NCBI GenBank assembly: GCA_003139355.1
Contig: PLIM01000017.1
Coordinates: 11,922-51,720, forward strand
DNA length: 39,799 bases
DNA from: Acidimicrobiaceae bacterium
Lineage (GTDB): Bacteria; Actinomycetota; Acidimicrobiia; Acidimicrobiales; Bog-793
Direction: 5' to 3'
The notes under the pieces were generated by a model. It had not been told where the DNA came from. It saw nothing but the letters and a program-made list of their open reading frames with translations, and did no database searches. Shown piece after piece: positions 17,516-25,277 of this stretch; position 1 is the stretch's first letter, and every line of letters starts with the position of its first letter. The translations under genes and the position numbers were made by a program.

Positions 17516-18181
17516 TCATGCTTGCTTCTCCCTGAGCTTGCCCAACAGTTCGGAGGCGTTGTGGCTGATCTGGTCCCAGGCGTGCGCCTGGCGGAGGGCT
17601 CTCGGCAGCAGTTCACCGCCGAGGCCCACGGCCACGGCTCCGGCGTCGAGCCACTGCTTGGCCGTCGTAGGCGATATCCCGCCCGTGGGGACCACCTGCA
17701 AACCGGGGAACGGCCCCAGCAGCGCCTGCAGGTGTGCGACCCCGACGGTGGAGGCCGGAAAGAGTTTCACCACCATGGCGCCGGTGCGCGTGGCCGCAGC
17801 GACCTCGGAGGGGGTCAGGACGCCGGGAACAGAGAGGAGCCCCGTGCCCAGCATCTCGTTGAGGAGCTCCAGGTCGAGGTGAGGTGAGACGAGAAAATCG
17901 GCACCTGCCGCGACGGCGGCGGTCACGTGCGCGGAGGTGGTTATGGTCCCCGCGCCGAGCATCAGCTTGTGCCCAAGTCGTCTGCGCACTTCCACCATCG
18001 CCGTGTCAACGCCTGGAGTCGTGAAGGTCAGCTCGATCGCTTCCAACCCACCGGCAGCGAGTGCCTCGGCGATGGCGATCGCCTCCTCGCAGTCATTGGC
18101 GCGCACTACCGCTATCACGCGGGTGGCCCGCAGGCGCTCGAGTGTGCCCGTGGCGGGGACTGTGTTGCCTCCGGTGCTCAT
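17516..18181 (-). CDS. eda: KDPG/KHG-type class I aldolase
   Basis: Cleaves 2-keto-3-deoxy-6-phosphogluconate, or a similar 2-keto-3-deoxy acid, to pyruvate and an aldehyde. The Schiff-base Lys is Lys139 in VVKLFPAS and the acid/base is Glu50 in IELTFTTP; GAGTI and VPTGGIS are the other family blocks. The length of 221 residues is normal. ATG 18181 lies 20 bp after the dehydrogenase stop. In this operon it is the obvious carbon-carbon-cleaving step, so the upstream enzymes should produce a 2-keto-3-deoxy acid or its phosphate. No IlvD/Edd or enolase-superfamily dehydratase is encoded in the window, so that step is missing or is done by an unusual enzyme. Confidence 0.93.
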   Translation of the reverse strand: MSTGGNTVPATGTLERLRATRVIAVVRANDCEEAIAIAEALAAGGLEAIELTFTTPGVDTAMVEVRRRLGHKLMLGAGTITTSAHVTAAVAAGADFLVSPHLDLELLNEMLGTGLLSVPGVLTPSEVAAATRTGAMVVKLFPASTVGVAHLQALLGPFPGLQVVPTGGISPTTAKQWLDAGAVAVGLGGELLPRALRQAHAWDQISHNASELLGKLREKQA

Positions 18182-18200
18182 GACAAGGACCTCATGGCGT

Positions 18201-19199
18201 TCACGAAGACCCCCCGGGTGCTGCGACGGCGAACCTCGGGGACCTGCCCGAGAGCACGGCGAGCAGCTCGTCGACTGCCATCCGTCCCATCGCCGTGGTC
18301 GCCTCGGCCGTGTGCGGGCCGATGTGCGGCGTCACGAGCACGTCCTCCCGCCCGAGCAGTGGGTGGCCGGGCCGTGGGGGCTCGTCCGCCAGCACGTCGA
18401 GCGCGGCCGCCTTCAACGGGCCTTCTTCAAGTGCCCAAAGCAGTGCGCTCTCGTCGATGAGCTCGCCGCGGGCCGTGTTCACCAGCACCACCCCAGGCTT
18501 GAGGCTGCCCAGGAACCGCTTGTCGATCATGCCCCGGGTCTCGCTGGTTAGCGGGACGTGGAGGGAGAGGAAATCCGACTCGGCGGCGAGCGTGCCCAGG
18601 TCGGTGATCGTGGCCGCGTCGTTGGTGACGACGTTGGGATCGTGGGCAAGCACCCGCATTCCCAGCGCCGTCGCCTTCCCCGCCACCAGCGAGCCGATCC
18701 GGCCCACGCCGATCAACCCGAGCACCCTGCCGGCAAGCTCGACGCCGCGCAGCGCCGGCCATTCACCGGCGCGTACCCGGTCGCGCCCGGTCATGAGCGG
18801 GCGCGCCAGCGCGAACAGGAGCCCGAGCGTGAGCTCGGCCACGGCGTTGGAATTTGCTCCTGGGGTCGCCGTGACGGTGACGCCGCTGCGGGCAGCTGCG
18901 TCCAGGTCGACCCTGTCCACGCCCACGCCGTACCTGGCGACCACCCGTAGCCGTGGAGCGCCTGCCAGTACCTGGGCGCTCACCTCGTCGAGGCCGGCGA
19001 GCAGTCCGTCGGCATCGGCGACGGCCCTCTCCAGCTCGGTCGCCGCAAGCGGCCCCGGCCGGTAGCGCACCTCGGCAACAGCTTGTTCGAGCTCGCTCCG
19101 TAAATTCGGATCGTCCATGCCGAACGAACGCGGTGTCACGACGACGACGCATTCGTCCAGCGACCGTCCGACCTGCCTAGCGTGTGTTGCGCTGGTCAC
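18201..19199 (-). CDS. D-2-hydroxyacid dehydrogenase (phosphoglycerate-dehydrogenase-like)
   Basis: NAD(P)-dependent 2-hydroxyacid dehydrogenase. The nucleotide-binding loop GLIGVGRIGS is at about residues 161-170. The catalytic triad is Arg244 (NTARGELID), Glu273 (VLADEPP) and His292 (TPHIGPH). There is no C-terminal ACT domain and the length is 332 residues, which fits catabolic 2-ketoacid reductases rather than biosynthetic SerA. GTG 19199 overlaps the isomerase stop by 4 bases (GTGA), so the two are coupled. The likely role is reduction of a 2-keto acid, or oxidation of a 2-hydroxy acid intermediate, of the operon's pathway. Confidence 0.93.
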   Translation of the reverse strand: MTSATHARQVGRSLDECVVVVTPRSFGMDDPNLRSELEQAVAEVRYRPGPLAATELERAVADADGLLAGLDEVSAQVLAGAPRLRVVARYGVGVDRVDLDAAARSGVTVTATPGANSNAVAELTLGLLFALARPLMTGRDRVRAGEWPALRGVELAGRVLGLIGVGRIGSLVAGKATALGMRVLAHDPNVVTNDAATITDLGTLAAESDFLSLHVPLTSETRGMIDKRFLGSLKPGVVLVNTARGELIDESALLWALEEGPLKAAALDVLADEPPRPGHPLLGREDVLVTPHIGPHTAEATTAMGRMAVDELLAVLSGRSPRFAVAAPGGSS

Positions 19200-19756
19200 C
19201 GCAGGACCGGTGCATCCGTGCCGCGCCGCACCCGTTGGTTAAAGCCGCTCTCTTGGATCGCCCCGTAGTCGTGGCCCGCCTGTCCGGGGTAGACGGCGAA
19301 GAAGACGAAAGGCTCCTCACCGGTGTTCACAGTGCGGTGCGCCCAGCGGGGCGGGACATAGGCCACGGTGCCCGCGCTCATCGGCATCGCCGAGATACCC
19401 CCCTCCTCGGTCATGAGGAGCAGGTAGCCCTGACCGCTGAGCCCCAGGTAGACCTCCGCCGTATCGCGAACGGCGTGGTAGTGGCCCTTGGTCATGAAGT
19501 ACTCGTCACCGACGCTCCCCGAGTGGAGCACGGTGGTACAGCAGATGAGCTGCCCCGTCTCCTCGGGGACGTCGTACTGGAGCACCTCGTAGACAACTGG
19601 GTCGCCGTCCTTGACGAGCGCCTCCAGCGCCGCGCTGTCCGCGAAGGCCCCCCGGAGATCGGAAACACGCCGAACGATGCGCGAGGTGTGGGGTTCCAGC
19701 TTCCCCGAGCGGAACTCGAGCACCAGAGCGAACGGGACCATGGGCTTTACGGTCAC
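19196..19756 (-). CDS. pgiA: Cupin-type glucose-6-phosphate isomerase family protein
   Basis: Belongs to the metal-dependent cupin isomerase family first known from archaea (GPI, PF06560 type). The metal motif is complete: MTKGHYH gives His92 and His94, Glu101 follows in TAEVYLGLSG, and PPRWAH gives His140. At 186 residues it has family length. It interconverts aldose and ketose phosphates; glucose-6-phosphate is the known substrate, but a different sugar phosphate is likely in this operon, where it lies between a zinc alcohol dehydrogenase and a 2-hydroxyacid dehydrogenase. Its ATG overlaps the upstream stop (ATGA) and its stop overlaps the next start (GTGA), so translation is coupled on both sides. 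Confidence 0.88.
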   Translation of the reverse strand: MTVKPMVPFALVLEFRSGKLEPHTSRIVRRVSDLRGAFADSAALEALVKDGDPVVYEVLQYDVPEETGQLICCTTVLHSGSVGDEYFMTKGHYHAVRDTAEVYLGLSGQGYLLLMTEEGGISAMPMSAGTVAYVPPRWAHRTVNTGEEPFVFFAVYPGQAGHDYGAIQESGFNQRVRRGTDAPVLR

Positions 19757-20793
19757 GGTTCAATCACCACCTTCAGGACCCGGCCTGAGCCGGCGAGCTC
19801 GAACGCCTCTTGCGCCGAGGCCAGGTCCAATCGGACGTCGATCAAGGAAGCAATGTCCACCCGGCCGTCGACGATCAGCTCGAGCGCAGCTCGGCAGGAC
19901 TCATTGGTGCTCGCCGTCGTCCCGGTGACGACGAGCTCCTTGTAGTGGATCAGGTTCGTGTCGAGCTCGACGCCCGGGCCGCCACGGGGCAGTCCCGCGA
20001 ACAGATTGACACGACCGCGGGCGGCAGTGAGCTCCAGCGCCTGCCGCTGCGCATCTGGCGCCGGAGCAGCCACTATCACTGCGTCGGCACCGCTGTGCGC
20101 GCCGCTGTCTTCCAGGGCGGCTTGCAGCTCGTCGTGGTCGGCATCATGGGCGGAGGCGGCACCCCACTCAACGGCACGCCTGCGCCGCTCTGGGTTCGGT
20201 TCGCAGACGACAACCGCCGACGCGCCGGCAAGCTTGGCCAGGGTCACGTGCAGGAGGCCGATGGGTCCGGCCCCATAGACCAGCACGACGTCGCCCTCGG
20301 CTATGTGACAAGCCCGAGAGCCACGCAGAACGCAAGCGAGGGGCTCAGCCAGAGCCACGACACCAGGGTCAGCGGTCCCAACCACCACCAGTAGGTTGCC
20401 CTGGGCAACGAGCTCTCGGTGCAGCAGCAGGTACTCGGCGAAAGCCCCGTCCTCGGTGATCCCGACGGCCCGGAGGTTCTCGCAGAGATTGACTTGCCCG
20501 CGACGACAGGCTCGGCAGTCTGCGCAGCCGTAGTTGGGCGCCACGAAGACACTGTCGCCGACCGCAGCGCTCACGCCTGCGCCGACCTCTACCACGGTCC
20601 CCGCAATCTCGTGACCGGGGATGCGCCCCGAGGCATCGGCATAGGCCCGGTGGGCCCCGGCGGCGATGCGCAGATCGGTGCCGCAGACCGAGCAGGCATC
20701 GACGTGGAGCACGACCTCGCCCTTTCCTGCATGCGGCCGGGGCCGTTCCTCCAGCTCGAGCAAACCCGGGCCGCGATAGGCAAGCGCCTTCAT
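19753..20793 (-). CDS. Zinc-dependent medium-chain alcohol/polyol dehydrogenase
   Basis: MDR-superfamily dehydrogenase of the sorbitol/threonine dehydrogenase branch, 346 residues. Catalytic zinc ligands are the Cys of SVCGTD and the His-Glu of PGHEIAG. The structural zinc has four Cys in GCADCRACRRGQVNLC. The cofactor loop is LVYGAGPIGLLH, and CEPNPERRR at the end of the second strand suggests NAD preference. ATG 20793 overlaps the stop of the upstream Gfo/Idh/MocA gene (TGATG). It probably oxidises a secondary hydroxyl of a sugar or polyol, and is a third member beside the two paralogues at 28565-29557 and 29835-30836, but clearly divergent from them. Confidence 0.93.
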   Translation of the reverse strand: MKALAYRGPGLLELEERPRPHAGKGEVVLHVDACSVCGTDLRIAAGAHRAYADASGRIPGHEIAGTVVEVGAGVSAAVGDSVFVAPNYGCADCRACRRGQVNLCENLRAVGITEDGAFAEYLLLHRELVAQGNLLVVVGTADPGVVALAEPLACVLRGSRACHIAEGDVVLVYGAGPIGLLHVTLAKLAGASAVVVCEPNPERRRRAVEWGAASAHDADHDELQAALEDSGAHSGADAVIVAAPAPDAQRQALELTAARGRVNLFAGLPRGGPGVELDTNLIHYKELVVTGTTASTNESCRAALELIVDGRVDIASLIDVRLDLASAQEAFELAGSGRVLKVVIEP

Positions 20794-21824
20794 CAAGCGA
20801 CGCTCTCGCTGGCGACGAGCACTGGCCGACCCTCCAACCACGACCGGTTGGATGCCCGCACCGCGGCGACAGCGGCACGCCCGTCTGCGGCGCCCACCTC
20901 CGGAACCGCCCCGGCCAGTGCCGTCTTGACGAAACTGGCGAGCTCCCCGCGGTAGCCGGCTTCGAAACGCTGGGACCACGAGACGTAGGTGGGCACCTCG
21001 CCGGCGCCCCTGGCACGGATCTTCAGCAGGGACGTAGCCTGGTTCTGGCCCACCACGAGAAGACCCTCGGTCCCGAGCACCTCCACGCGGGCGTCGTAGC
21101 CGTAGTCCGCGGGACAGGTCCCGTCGATGGTCCCCAGTGCTCCACTGACAAAGCGGAGCGTCACCACCGCGTTGTCGTAATAGTCCGGCGCAGTGACTCC
21201 TCGCTCGGCACCTTTGAAATTGGCCGTCTCGGCGAAGACCCGCTCGATCTCCGAGCCGGTGAGCCAGCGCACGCAGTCGAAATCGTGGCTGTTCACCTCT
21301 GCGAGCATCCCGTTGGAGCGGTGCAGCTCGTGCGCCCACGGCGGAGGCAACCCCGGACCGCGGGTGAGGGACTTGACCAACATGGGTCTGCCGATCTCAC
21401 CCGCCTCGATCCGGGACTTGGCCTCCACGAACTCCGGCTGGAAGCGCCGCACGAAGCCGACTTCGAAGACGACTCCCGCCTCGTCGGCGGCGAGGCTCAT
21501 CTCGTCGCACTCGTCGAGAGTGAGGGCCATGGGCTTCTCGCAGAAGACGTGCTTCCCGGCACCGGCAGCGAGCACCGCTAGCTGGGCGTGAGTGAAGGTC
21601 GGGGTGGCGATCACGACACCGTCGAAGGCGGCCCCCGCCAGCGCCTGTTCCAGGTCGGTGAAGGCCGGGACTCCCAGCTCGTCGCCAACCTTGTTGCCAA
21701 CTTCGGGATCGGCCTCGACGATGCAGGAGAGCTCAGCCGAAGAGATCGACTGGCTGGCGTTGACGGCGTGCAGCCTCCCCGCCCGACCGGCGCCGATCAC
21801 TGCGATGCGAAACCTGGGTTTCAA
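20793..21824 (-). CDS. Gfo/Idh/MocA-family dehydrogenase (inositol 2-dehydrogenase-like)
   Basis: NAD(P)-dependent oxidoreductase of 343 residues. The Rossmann loop is AVIGAGRAGRLHAVN, CEKPMALT holds the catalytic Lys, and EVNSHDFDCVRWLTG corresponds to the family's active-site His/Asp block. The sequence type is closest to myo-inositol 2-dehydrogenase (IolG) and scyllo-inositol dehydrogenases, but these labels are often unreliable in this family. ATG 21824 overlaps the kinase stop (ATGA), so it is coupled to the regulator-kinase fusion. It may perform the first oxidation in the operon's pathway. Confidence 0.93.
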   Translation of the reverse strand: MKPRFRIAVIGAGRAGRLHAVNASQSISSAELSCIVEADPEVGNKVGDELGVPAFTDLEQALAGAAFDGVVIATPTFTHAQLAVLAAGAGKHVFCEKPMALTLDECDEMSLAADEAGVVFEVGFVRRFQPEFVEAKSRIEAGEIGRPMLVKSLTRGPGLPPPWAHELHRSNGMLAEVNSHDFDCVRWLTGSEIERVFAETANFKGAERGVTAPDYYDNAVVTLRFVSGALGTIDGTCPADYGYDARVEVLGTEGLLVVGQNQATSLLKIRARGAGEVPTYVSWSQRFEAGYRGELASFVKTALAGAVPEVGAADGRAAVAAVRASNRSWLEGRPVLVASESVA

Positions 21825-24139
21825 TGGTCAACCTCCTCGTGAGGCGAAACGAGCAGGTCTACGACAGCCCGGTAGGCGCGTCTCCGCTCGGAGTAAGAAA
21901 GGTGGAGCGACGGGTCGGGTTCGACCCGGTCACTCTCGCAAGTCGTAGCTAGCGCGGCCGCGGCGAGATCGTCCACGGCATCGACGGCAGCCGCGGCGAC
22001 CAGGGCGCTCCCCCAGCAGCTGAAGCTCTCCCGGCGCAGGCGGACGTAGGGCACTCCCAACACCGAGGCCTTGATCTTGTTCCAGAAAGTGTCATGGCTG
22101 CCTCCGCCGATGACCCGCACCTCGCTGGGCTCCACGTCGGGGAAGAGCTGCAAGGCCCTTTCCAAGAATCCGGCGTACTCGAAAGCGACGCTCTCGAGCA
22201 CGGCCCGCGTCAAGTCGGCGCGAGACTGGGAAAGGTCGAGGCCGACCCAGGCACCTCGCGCCCGGGGCGCTGCGGGCAAGATGCGCCCACCCAGGTGCGG
22301 CACGAAAAACAGCCTCCCCTCATCGGCCGCAGCTGCAGCCGCTTCCTCGACGAGGAGCTCCAATGAGGCGGCACCGAGCACCTCCGGTAACCATCGGAGC
22401 AGGTCGCCGCCGGCGAGATAGGCCAGTGAAACCCACTGACCCGCAATCGCGCCGCGCATCAGCACCAAGGTCCCGGTAGCGTCCGGACGAAAGGCCGTAG
22501 TCGAGACGCTCAGCACCGAAGCAGTGCCAGCCGTGTCGAGCACCTGACCCGGTTGCACGACCCCTGCACCGAGCAGTCCTGCGGCGGTATCGCCCAGACC
22601 TGCGGCCACCGGCGTGCCCGTCAGCAGCCCACAGTCCCGGGCGGCTGTCGCGCTGAGACCGCCGACGCGTTCGTTGGGTGCCACGATGCGGGGCATCCGG
22701 GCAAGTTCGATGCCGATCTCGTCGGCGAGCTCGCAGGACCAGGCACCGCTCGCAGCGTCGACGAGCCCGCTGAAATGGAGGTGGGTTGAGTCGATGAAGG
22801 CTTCGTCGGCGGGGAGAGCGCAGAGCCTGCCGGCCAGGAACGCGCTCGGAACCAAGAACTTTGCAACAGACGCATAGACGTCAGGATGGGTGCGGCGCCA
22901 CCAGAGGATCTTGGGCGCATGGGCCACCATCGGCGGGCAGCCAGTCAACTCGAGCAGCTTTCCACCGAGGCGCGCGCTGATCTCCTCCACCTCCGGTCGG
23001 CAACGTGAGTCGAGCCAGGAGTCATAAGACATGACGGCCCGCCCATCGGCTCCTATGCCGAGGATGCCGGCCATCTGTCCTGCTGTCGCGACGGCGGCCA
23101 CATCGCCGGGCTGGCGACCGGACTGGGCCACGCACGAGGCGATGGTCGCTGTCGCCGCCCGGTAGAAGTCCTCCGGCTCTTGGTTCACCTCGTCGGCGGC
23201 GCGCCGCTGGACGGCAATCGGCGTGGACGACTCGGCCAGGCAGATCCCGCTGAGCTCGAACAGCGCCGCTTTGGCGCTCTGGGTGCCCACGTCGACCCCG
23301 ATCACCACCGGCTCGCTCATGGCACCGTCCCGTCCGTGGAGGAGCGCCACCTGTTCGAAGCGCGAGGCGCTGCCCACGGGGTTCGACAGCCCGACCTCAA
23401 AGGCGCTGCGGTCCCCACGATGGAACGCGATGAAGTAGTCGATCGGCCGCTGCCCGGTCGTGTAGCCGATGCTGTGCAACACGAGCAGGGCGGCACCCCG
23501 TTTGATCCCGAGCAGGCGTGCTTCCCGCGCCCCGGCCACGGTGGCCTCGACGCGCCTGAGGCTGGAGACGATCGGAAGCTCGTACTCCTCTCTCAGGATC
23601 CTGTAGAGAGATGCCGCCCCGCTCAGGTTCCGCTGGGTGAGCCCCGGCACAAGCAACCCGGGCAGGTAGGTCGTCACCAGCACGTGGGGCTCGCCGTCGA
23701 GGAGGCGCAGCCTCTCGAGCTCCACGACCGGCTCGCCGGGCGAGAGGTTCAAGCTGCGGGCCACGGTCTCACTGGCAGGGGCCTCGCGCAACGTCAGGAC
23801 CCGGCTCTCGACCTCCTGGCCGCGCAAGGCGGCATCATCGGCTAGCCCGTGCAGCCCGCTGATGAGGCCTTCGGCAGTCTTGGGCGCTGAGACGAAGGTG
23901 CCCCGACCACGCTGGCGGTTGAGCAGGCCCTCGTAGCAGAGCTCGGTCAGCGCCTGGCGGACGACCCCGCGGCTGACGCCGAGCCGCTCACACATCTCGA
24001 GCTCGTCAGGTAGCTGGGTGCCCGGAGCCAGTTCACCCGAGAGTATGAGACTGGACAGCCACTGTTTGATCTGGTGGTAGAGCGGGATGGGACCGGAACG
24101 GTCGAGAACCGACCCGAGGCTGTCAATATGTAAGGACAT
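21821..24139 (-). CDS. GntR-UTRA regulator fused in frame to FGGY-family carbohydrate kinase
   Basis: One uninterrupted 772-codon frame encodes two proteins usually found apart. Residues 1-80 are a GntR winged helix-turn-helix (PIPLYHQIKQWL, then GVSRGVVRQAL, and NRQRGRGTFV). Residues ~90-250 are a UTRA effector domain (ERLRLLDGEPH, then RPIDYFIAFHRGDRSAFEV). After a ~23-residue linker, residues 274-772 are an FGGY kinase with the phosphate loop IGVDVGTQSAKAALF, catalytic-type Asp in AAGLGDTAAG and the ATP block VIGGGSHD. ATG 24139 is the only sensible start and lacks a clear ribosome binding site. An internal ATG at 23320 begins exactly at the kinase and is preceded only by weak GGGACGG, so separate kinase could also be made. 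It heads the operon. Confidence 0.85.
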   Translation of the reverse strand: MSLHIDSLGSVLDRSGPIPLYHQIKQWLSSLILSGELAPGTQLPDELEMCERLGVSRGVVRQALTELCYEGLLNRQRGRGTFVSAPKTAEGLISGLHGLADDAALRGQEVESRVLTLREAPASETVARSLNLSPGEPVVELERLRLLDGEPHVLVTTYLPGLLVPGLTQRNLSGAASLYRILREEYELPIVSSLRRVEATVAGAREARLLGIKRGAALLVLHSIGYTTGQRPIDYFIAFHRGDRSAFEVGLSNPVGSASRFEQVALLHGRDGAMSEPVVIGVDVGTQSAKAALFELSGICLAESSTPIAVQRRAADEVNQEPEDFYRAATATIASCVAQSGRQPGDVAAVATAGQMAGILGIGADGRAVMSYDSWLDSRCRPEVEEISARLGGKLLELTGCPPMVAHAPKILWWRRTHPDVYASVAKFLVPSAFLAGRLCALPADEAFIDSTHLHFSGLVDAASGAWSCELADEIGIELARMPRIVAPNERVGGLSATAARDCGLLTGTPVAAGLGDTAAGLLGAGVVQPGQVLDTAGTASVLSVSTTAFRPDATGTLVLMRGAIAGQWVSLAYLAGGDLLRWLPEVLGAASLELLVEEAAAAAADEGRLFFVPHLGGRILPAAPRARGAWVGLDLSQSRADLTRAVLESVAFEYAGFLERALQLFPDVEPSEVRVIGGGSHDTFWNKIKASVLGVPYVRLRRESFSCWGSALVAAAAVDAVDDLAAAALATTCESDRVEPDPSLHLSYSERRRAYRAVVDLLVSPHEEVDH

Positions 24140-24157
24140 CTCGACACTAATATGACA
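24121..24157. promoter_or_regulatory. Inverted repeat over the GntR start, likely autoregulatory operator
   Basis: TGTCAATAT (24121-24129) and ATATGACA (24150-24157) form an imperfect inverted repeat. It covers the first codons of the GntR-kinase gene and the upstream flank of the divergent lactonase gene. TAATAT at 24148-24153 could be the -10 of the latter. A GntR protein bound here would block both divergent genes. The gap between the two start codons is only 31 bp, so the promoters must overlap coding sequence. Confidence 0.5.
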
Positions 24158-24170
24158 TGCTGAAACGCAG

Positions 24171-25169
24171 ATGCAAGTTCCTGCTACCAGAGCCGTCCCT
24201 GAGCCTTCGGCGACGGGTCGCCCACTCCAGGCGACCGCGACGAAGGTCGTACGCACCGTCCGGGGCGATATCAGCCCTTCTGAGCTAGGGCCCACCGACG
24301 CGCATGAGCACCTCTTCCTGGTTACACCCATCCAGCCTGGTGACGAGTTCTCGGATGTCGGACGTGCCATCGAAGAGGCGGGAACACTGGTCGCAGCCGG
24401 CGTCAAGGCGCTTGTCGACTGGACACCGGTCGGCCTTGGTCGTGACCCCGAAGGCCTGCTCCGGGTCTCCGAGGCAACTGGCCTGCACGTCGTGGCGGCC
24501 ACAGGCGTGCACCGCGACGCCCACTACCTGGCTGACGACGCCTTGCGTGCGACGACCGCTGAGGCGTTGGCCGACCGGTTCGTGGCCGACATCACCGGCG
24601 AGGGGGTCCGCTCAGGAATGGTCAAGGCGGGTGCCAGCTACCACCGCTTGCAGGTCTTCGAACAGAAGGTATTCGCGGCCGCCGCCGAGGCCCACCATCG
24701 GACAGGTGCGCCCCTTTGTGTCCACACAGAGCACGGAACGATGGGACTTGGCATCGTCGAGCACCTGAGTCACCTGGGTGTCCCCGCAACATCGGTGCTG
24801 CTGGCTCATCTCGACCGCAACCCAGACCCGGTCGAGCACGCCGAGACCGGCGCCACGGGAGCCTGGCTCCAACTGGACGGTCCCGGCCGCACCAAGTACT
24901 GGCCGGACTCGACCGTTCTTCGGCTCATCGCCGATCTCGCCGAACATGGGTTGGCCGGCCAGCTCCTGCTCGGCGGGGACACCGGCCGCAGCTCGATGAT
25001 GCGCGCCTATGGCGGCGGGCCTGGCCTCGATTACCTCTTCGCCCGCTTCAAACCGCGCCTCGAACGGGAGCTGGGCGAGGAGCTCTCCCGAACCATCTTC
25101 GTCGAGAACCCCGCCCGCGCCTTTGCATTCGAGCCGCTGCACGGCGCGTCCTCCTTTTCGCGGTCGTGA
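24171..25169 (+). CDS. Phosphotriesterase-family metal hydrolase, probable sugar lactonase
   Basis: Binuclear-metal amidohydrolase of the PTE/PHP family, 332 residues. Metal ligands are His45 and His47 in DAHEHLF, the carboxylated-type Lys152 in GMVKAGAS, His185 in CVHTEHGT, His213 in LLAHLDRNPD and Asp270 in LGGDTGR. The N-terminal block TVRGDISPSELG is typical of the phosphotriesterase-related branch, several members of which are lactonases. No other start codon exists in the first 33 codons, so ATG 24171 stands, although it lacks a good ribosome binding site. It is divergent from the regulator-kinase, consistent with opening a lactone made by one of the operon's dehydrogenases; this assignment is inference. 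Confidence 0.88.
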   Translation: MQVPATRAVPEPSATGRPLQATATKVVRTVRGDISPSELGPTDAHEHLFLVTPIQPGDEFSDVGRAIEEAGTLVAAGVKALVDWTPVGLGRDPEGLLRVSEATGLHVVAATGVHRDAHYLADDALRATTAEALADRFVADITGEGVRSGMVKAGASYHRLQVFEQKVFAAAAEAHHRTGAPLCVHTEHGTMGLGIVEHLSHLGVPATSVLLAHLDRNPDPVEHAETGATGAWLQLDGPGRTKYWPDSTVLRLIADLAEHGLAGQLLLGGDTGRSSMMRAYGGGPGLDYLFARFKPRLERELGEELSRTIFVENPARAFAFEPLHGASSFSRS

Positions 25170-25243
25170 GCCTGCTCGAGCGCGGCCAAGGGACCGGCGC
25201 GATACACCTCGAGCCCGCGCGCCACCAGCGCACGGACGTGGAC

Positions 25244-25274
25244 CGCTCCGCGCACCGGCCAGGTCCGCGGAGCG
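25244..25274. terminator. Inverted repeat between convergent lactonase and ABC ATPase
   Basis: CGCTCCGCG (25244-25252) and CGCGGAGCG (25266-25274) are perfect 9-base arms around a 13-base loop. They lie in the 108-bp gap between convergent genes and could stop transcription from both sides. There is no U tract. Confidence 0.5.
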
Positions 25275-25277
25275 TCG

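Noticed and set aside
24140-24502. Further N-terminal extension of the GntR-kinase frame upstream of 24139
   Set aside because: It runs antisense through the lactonase gene, is low-complexity Ser/Thr/Pro/Arg-rich, and the GntR domain starts naturally at 24139.
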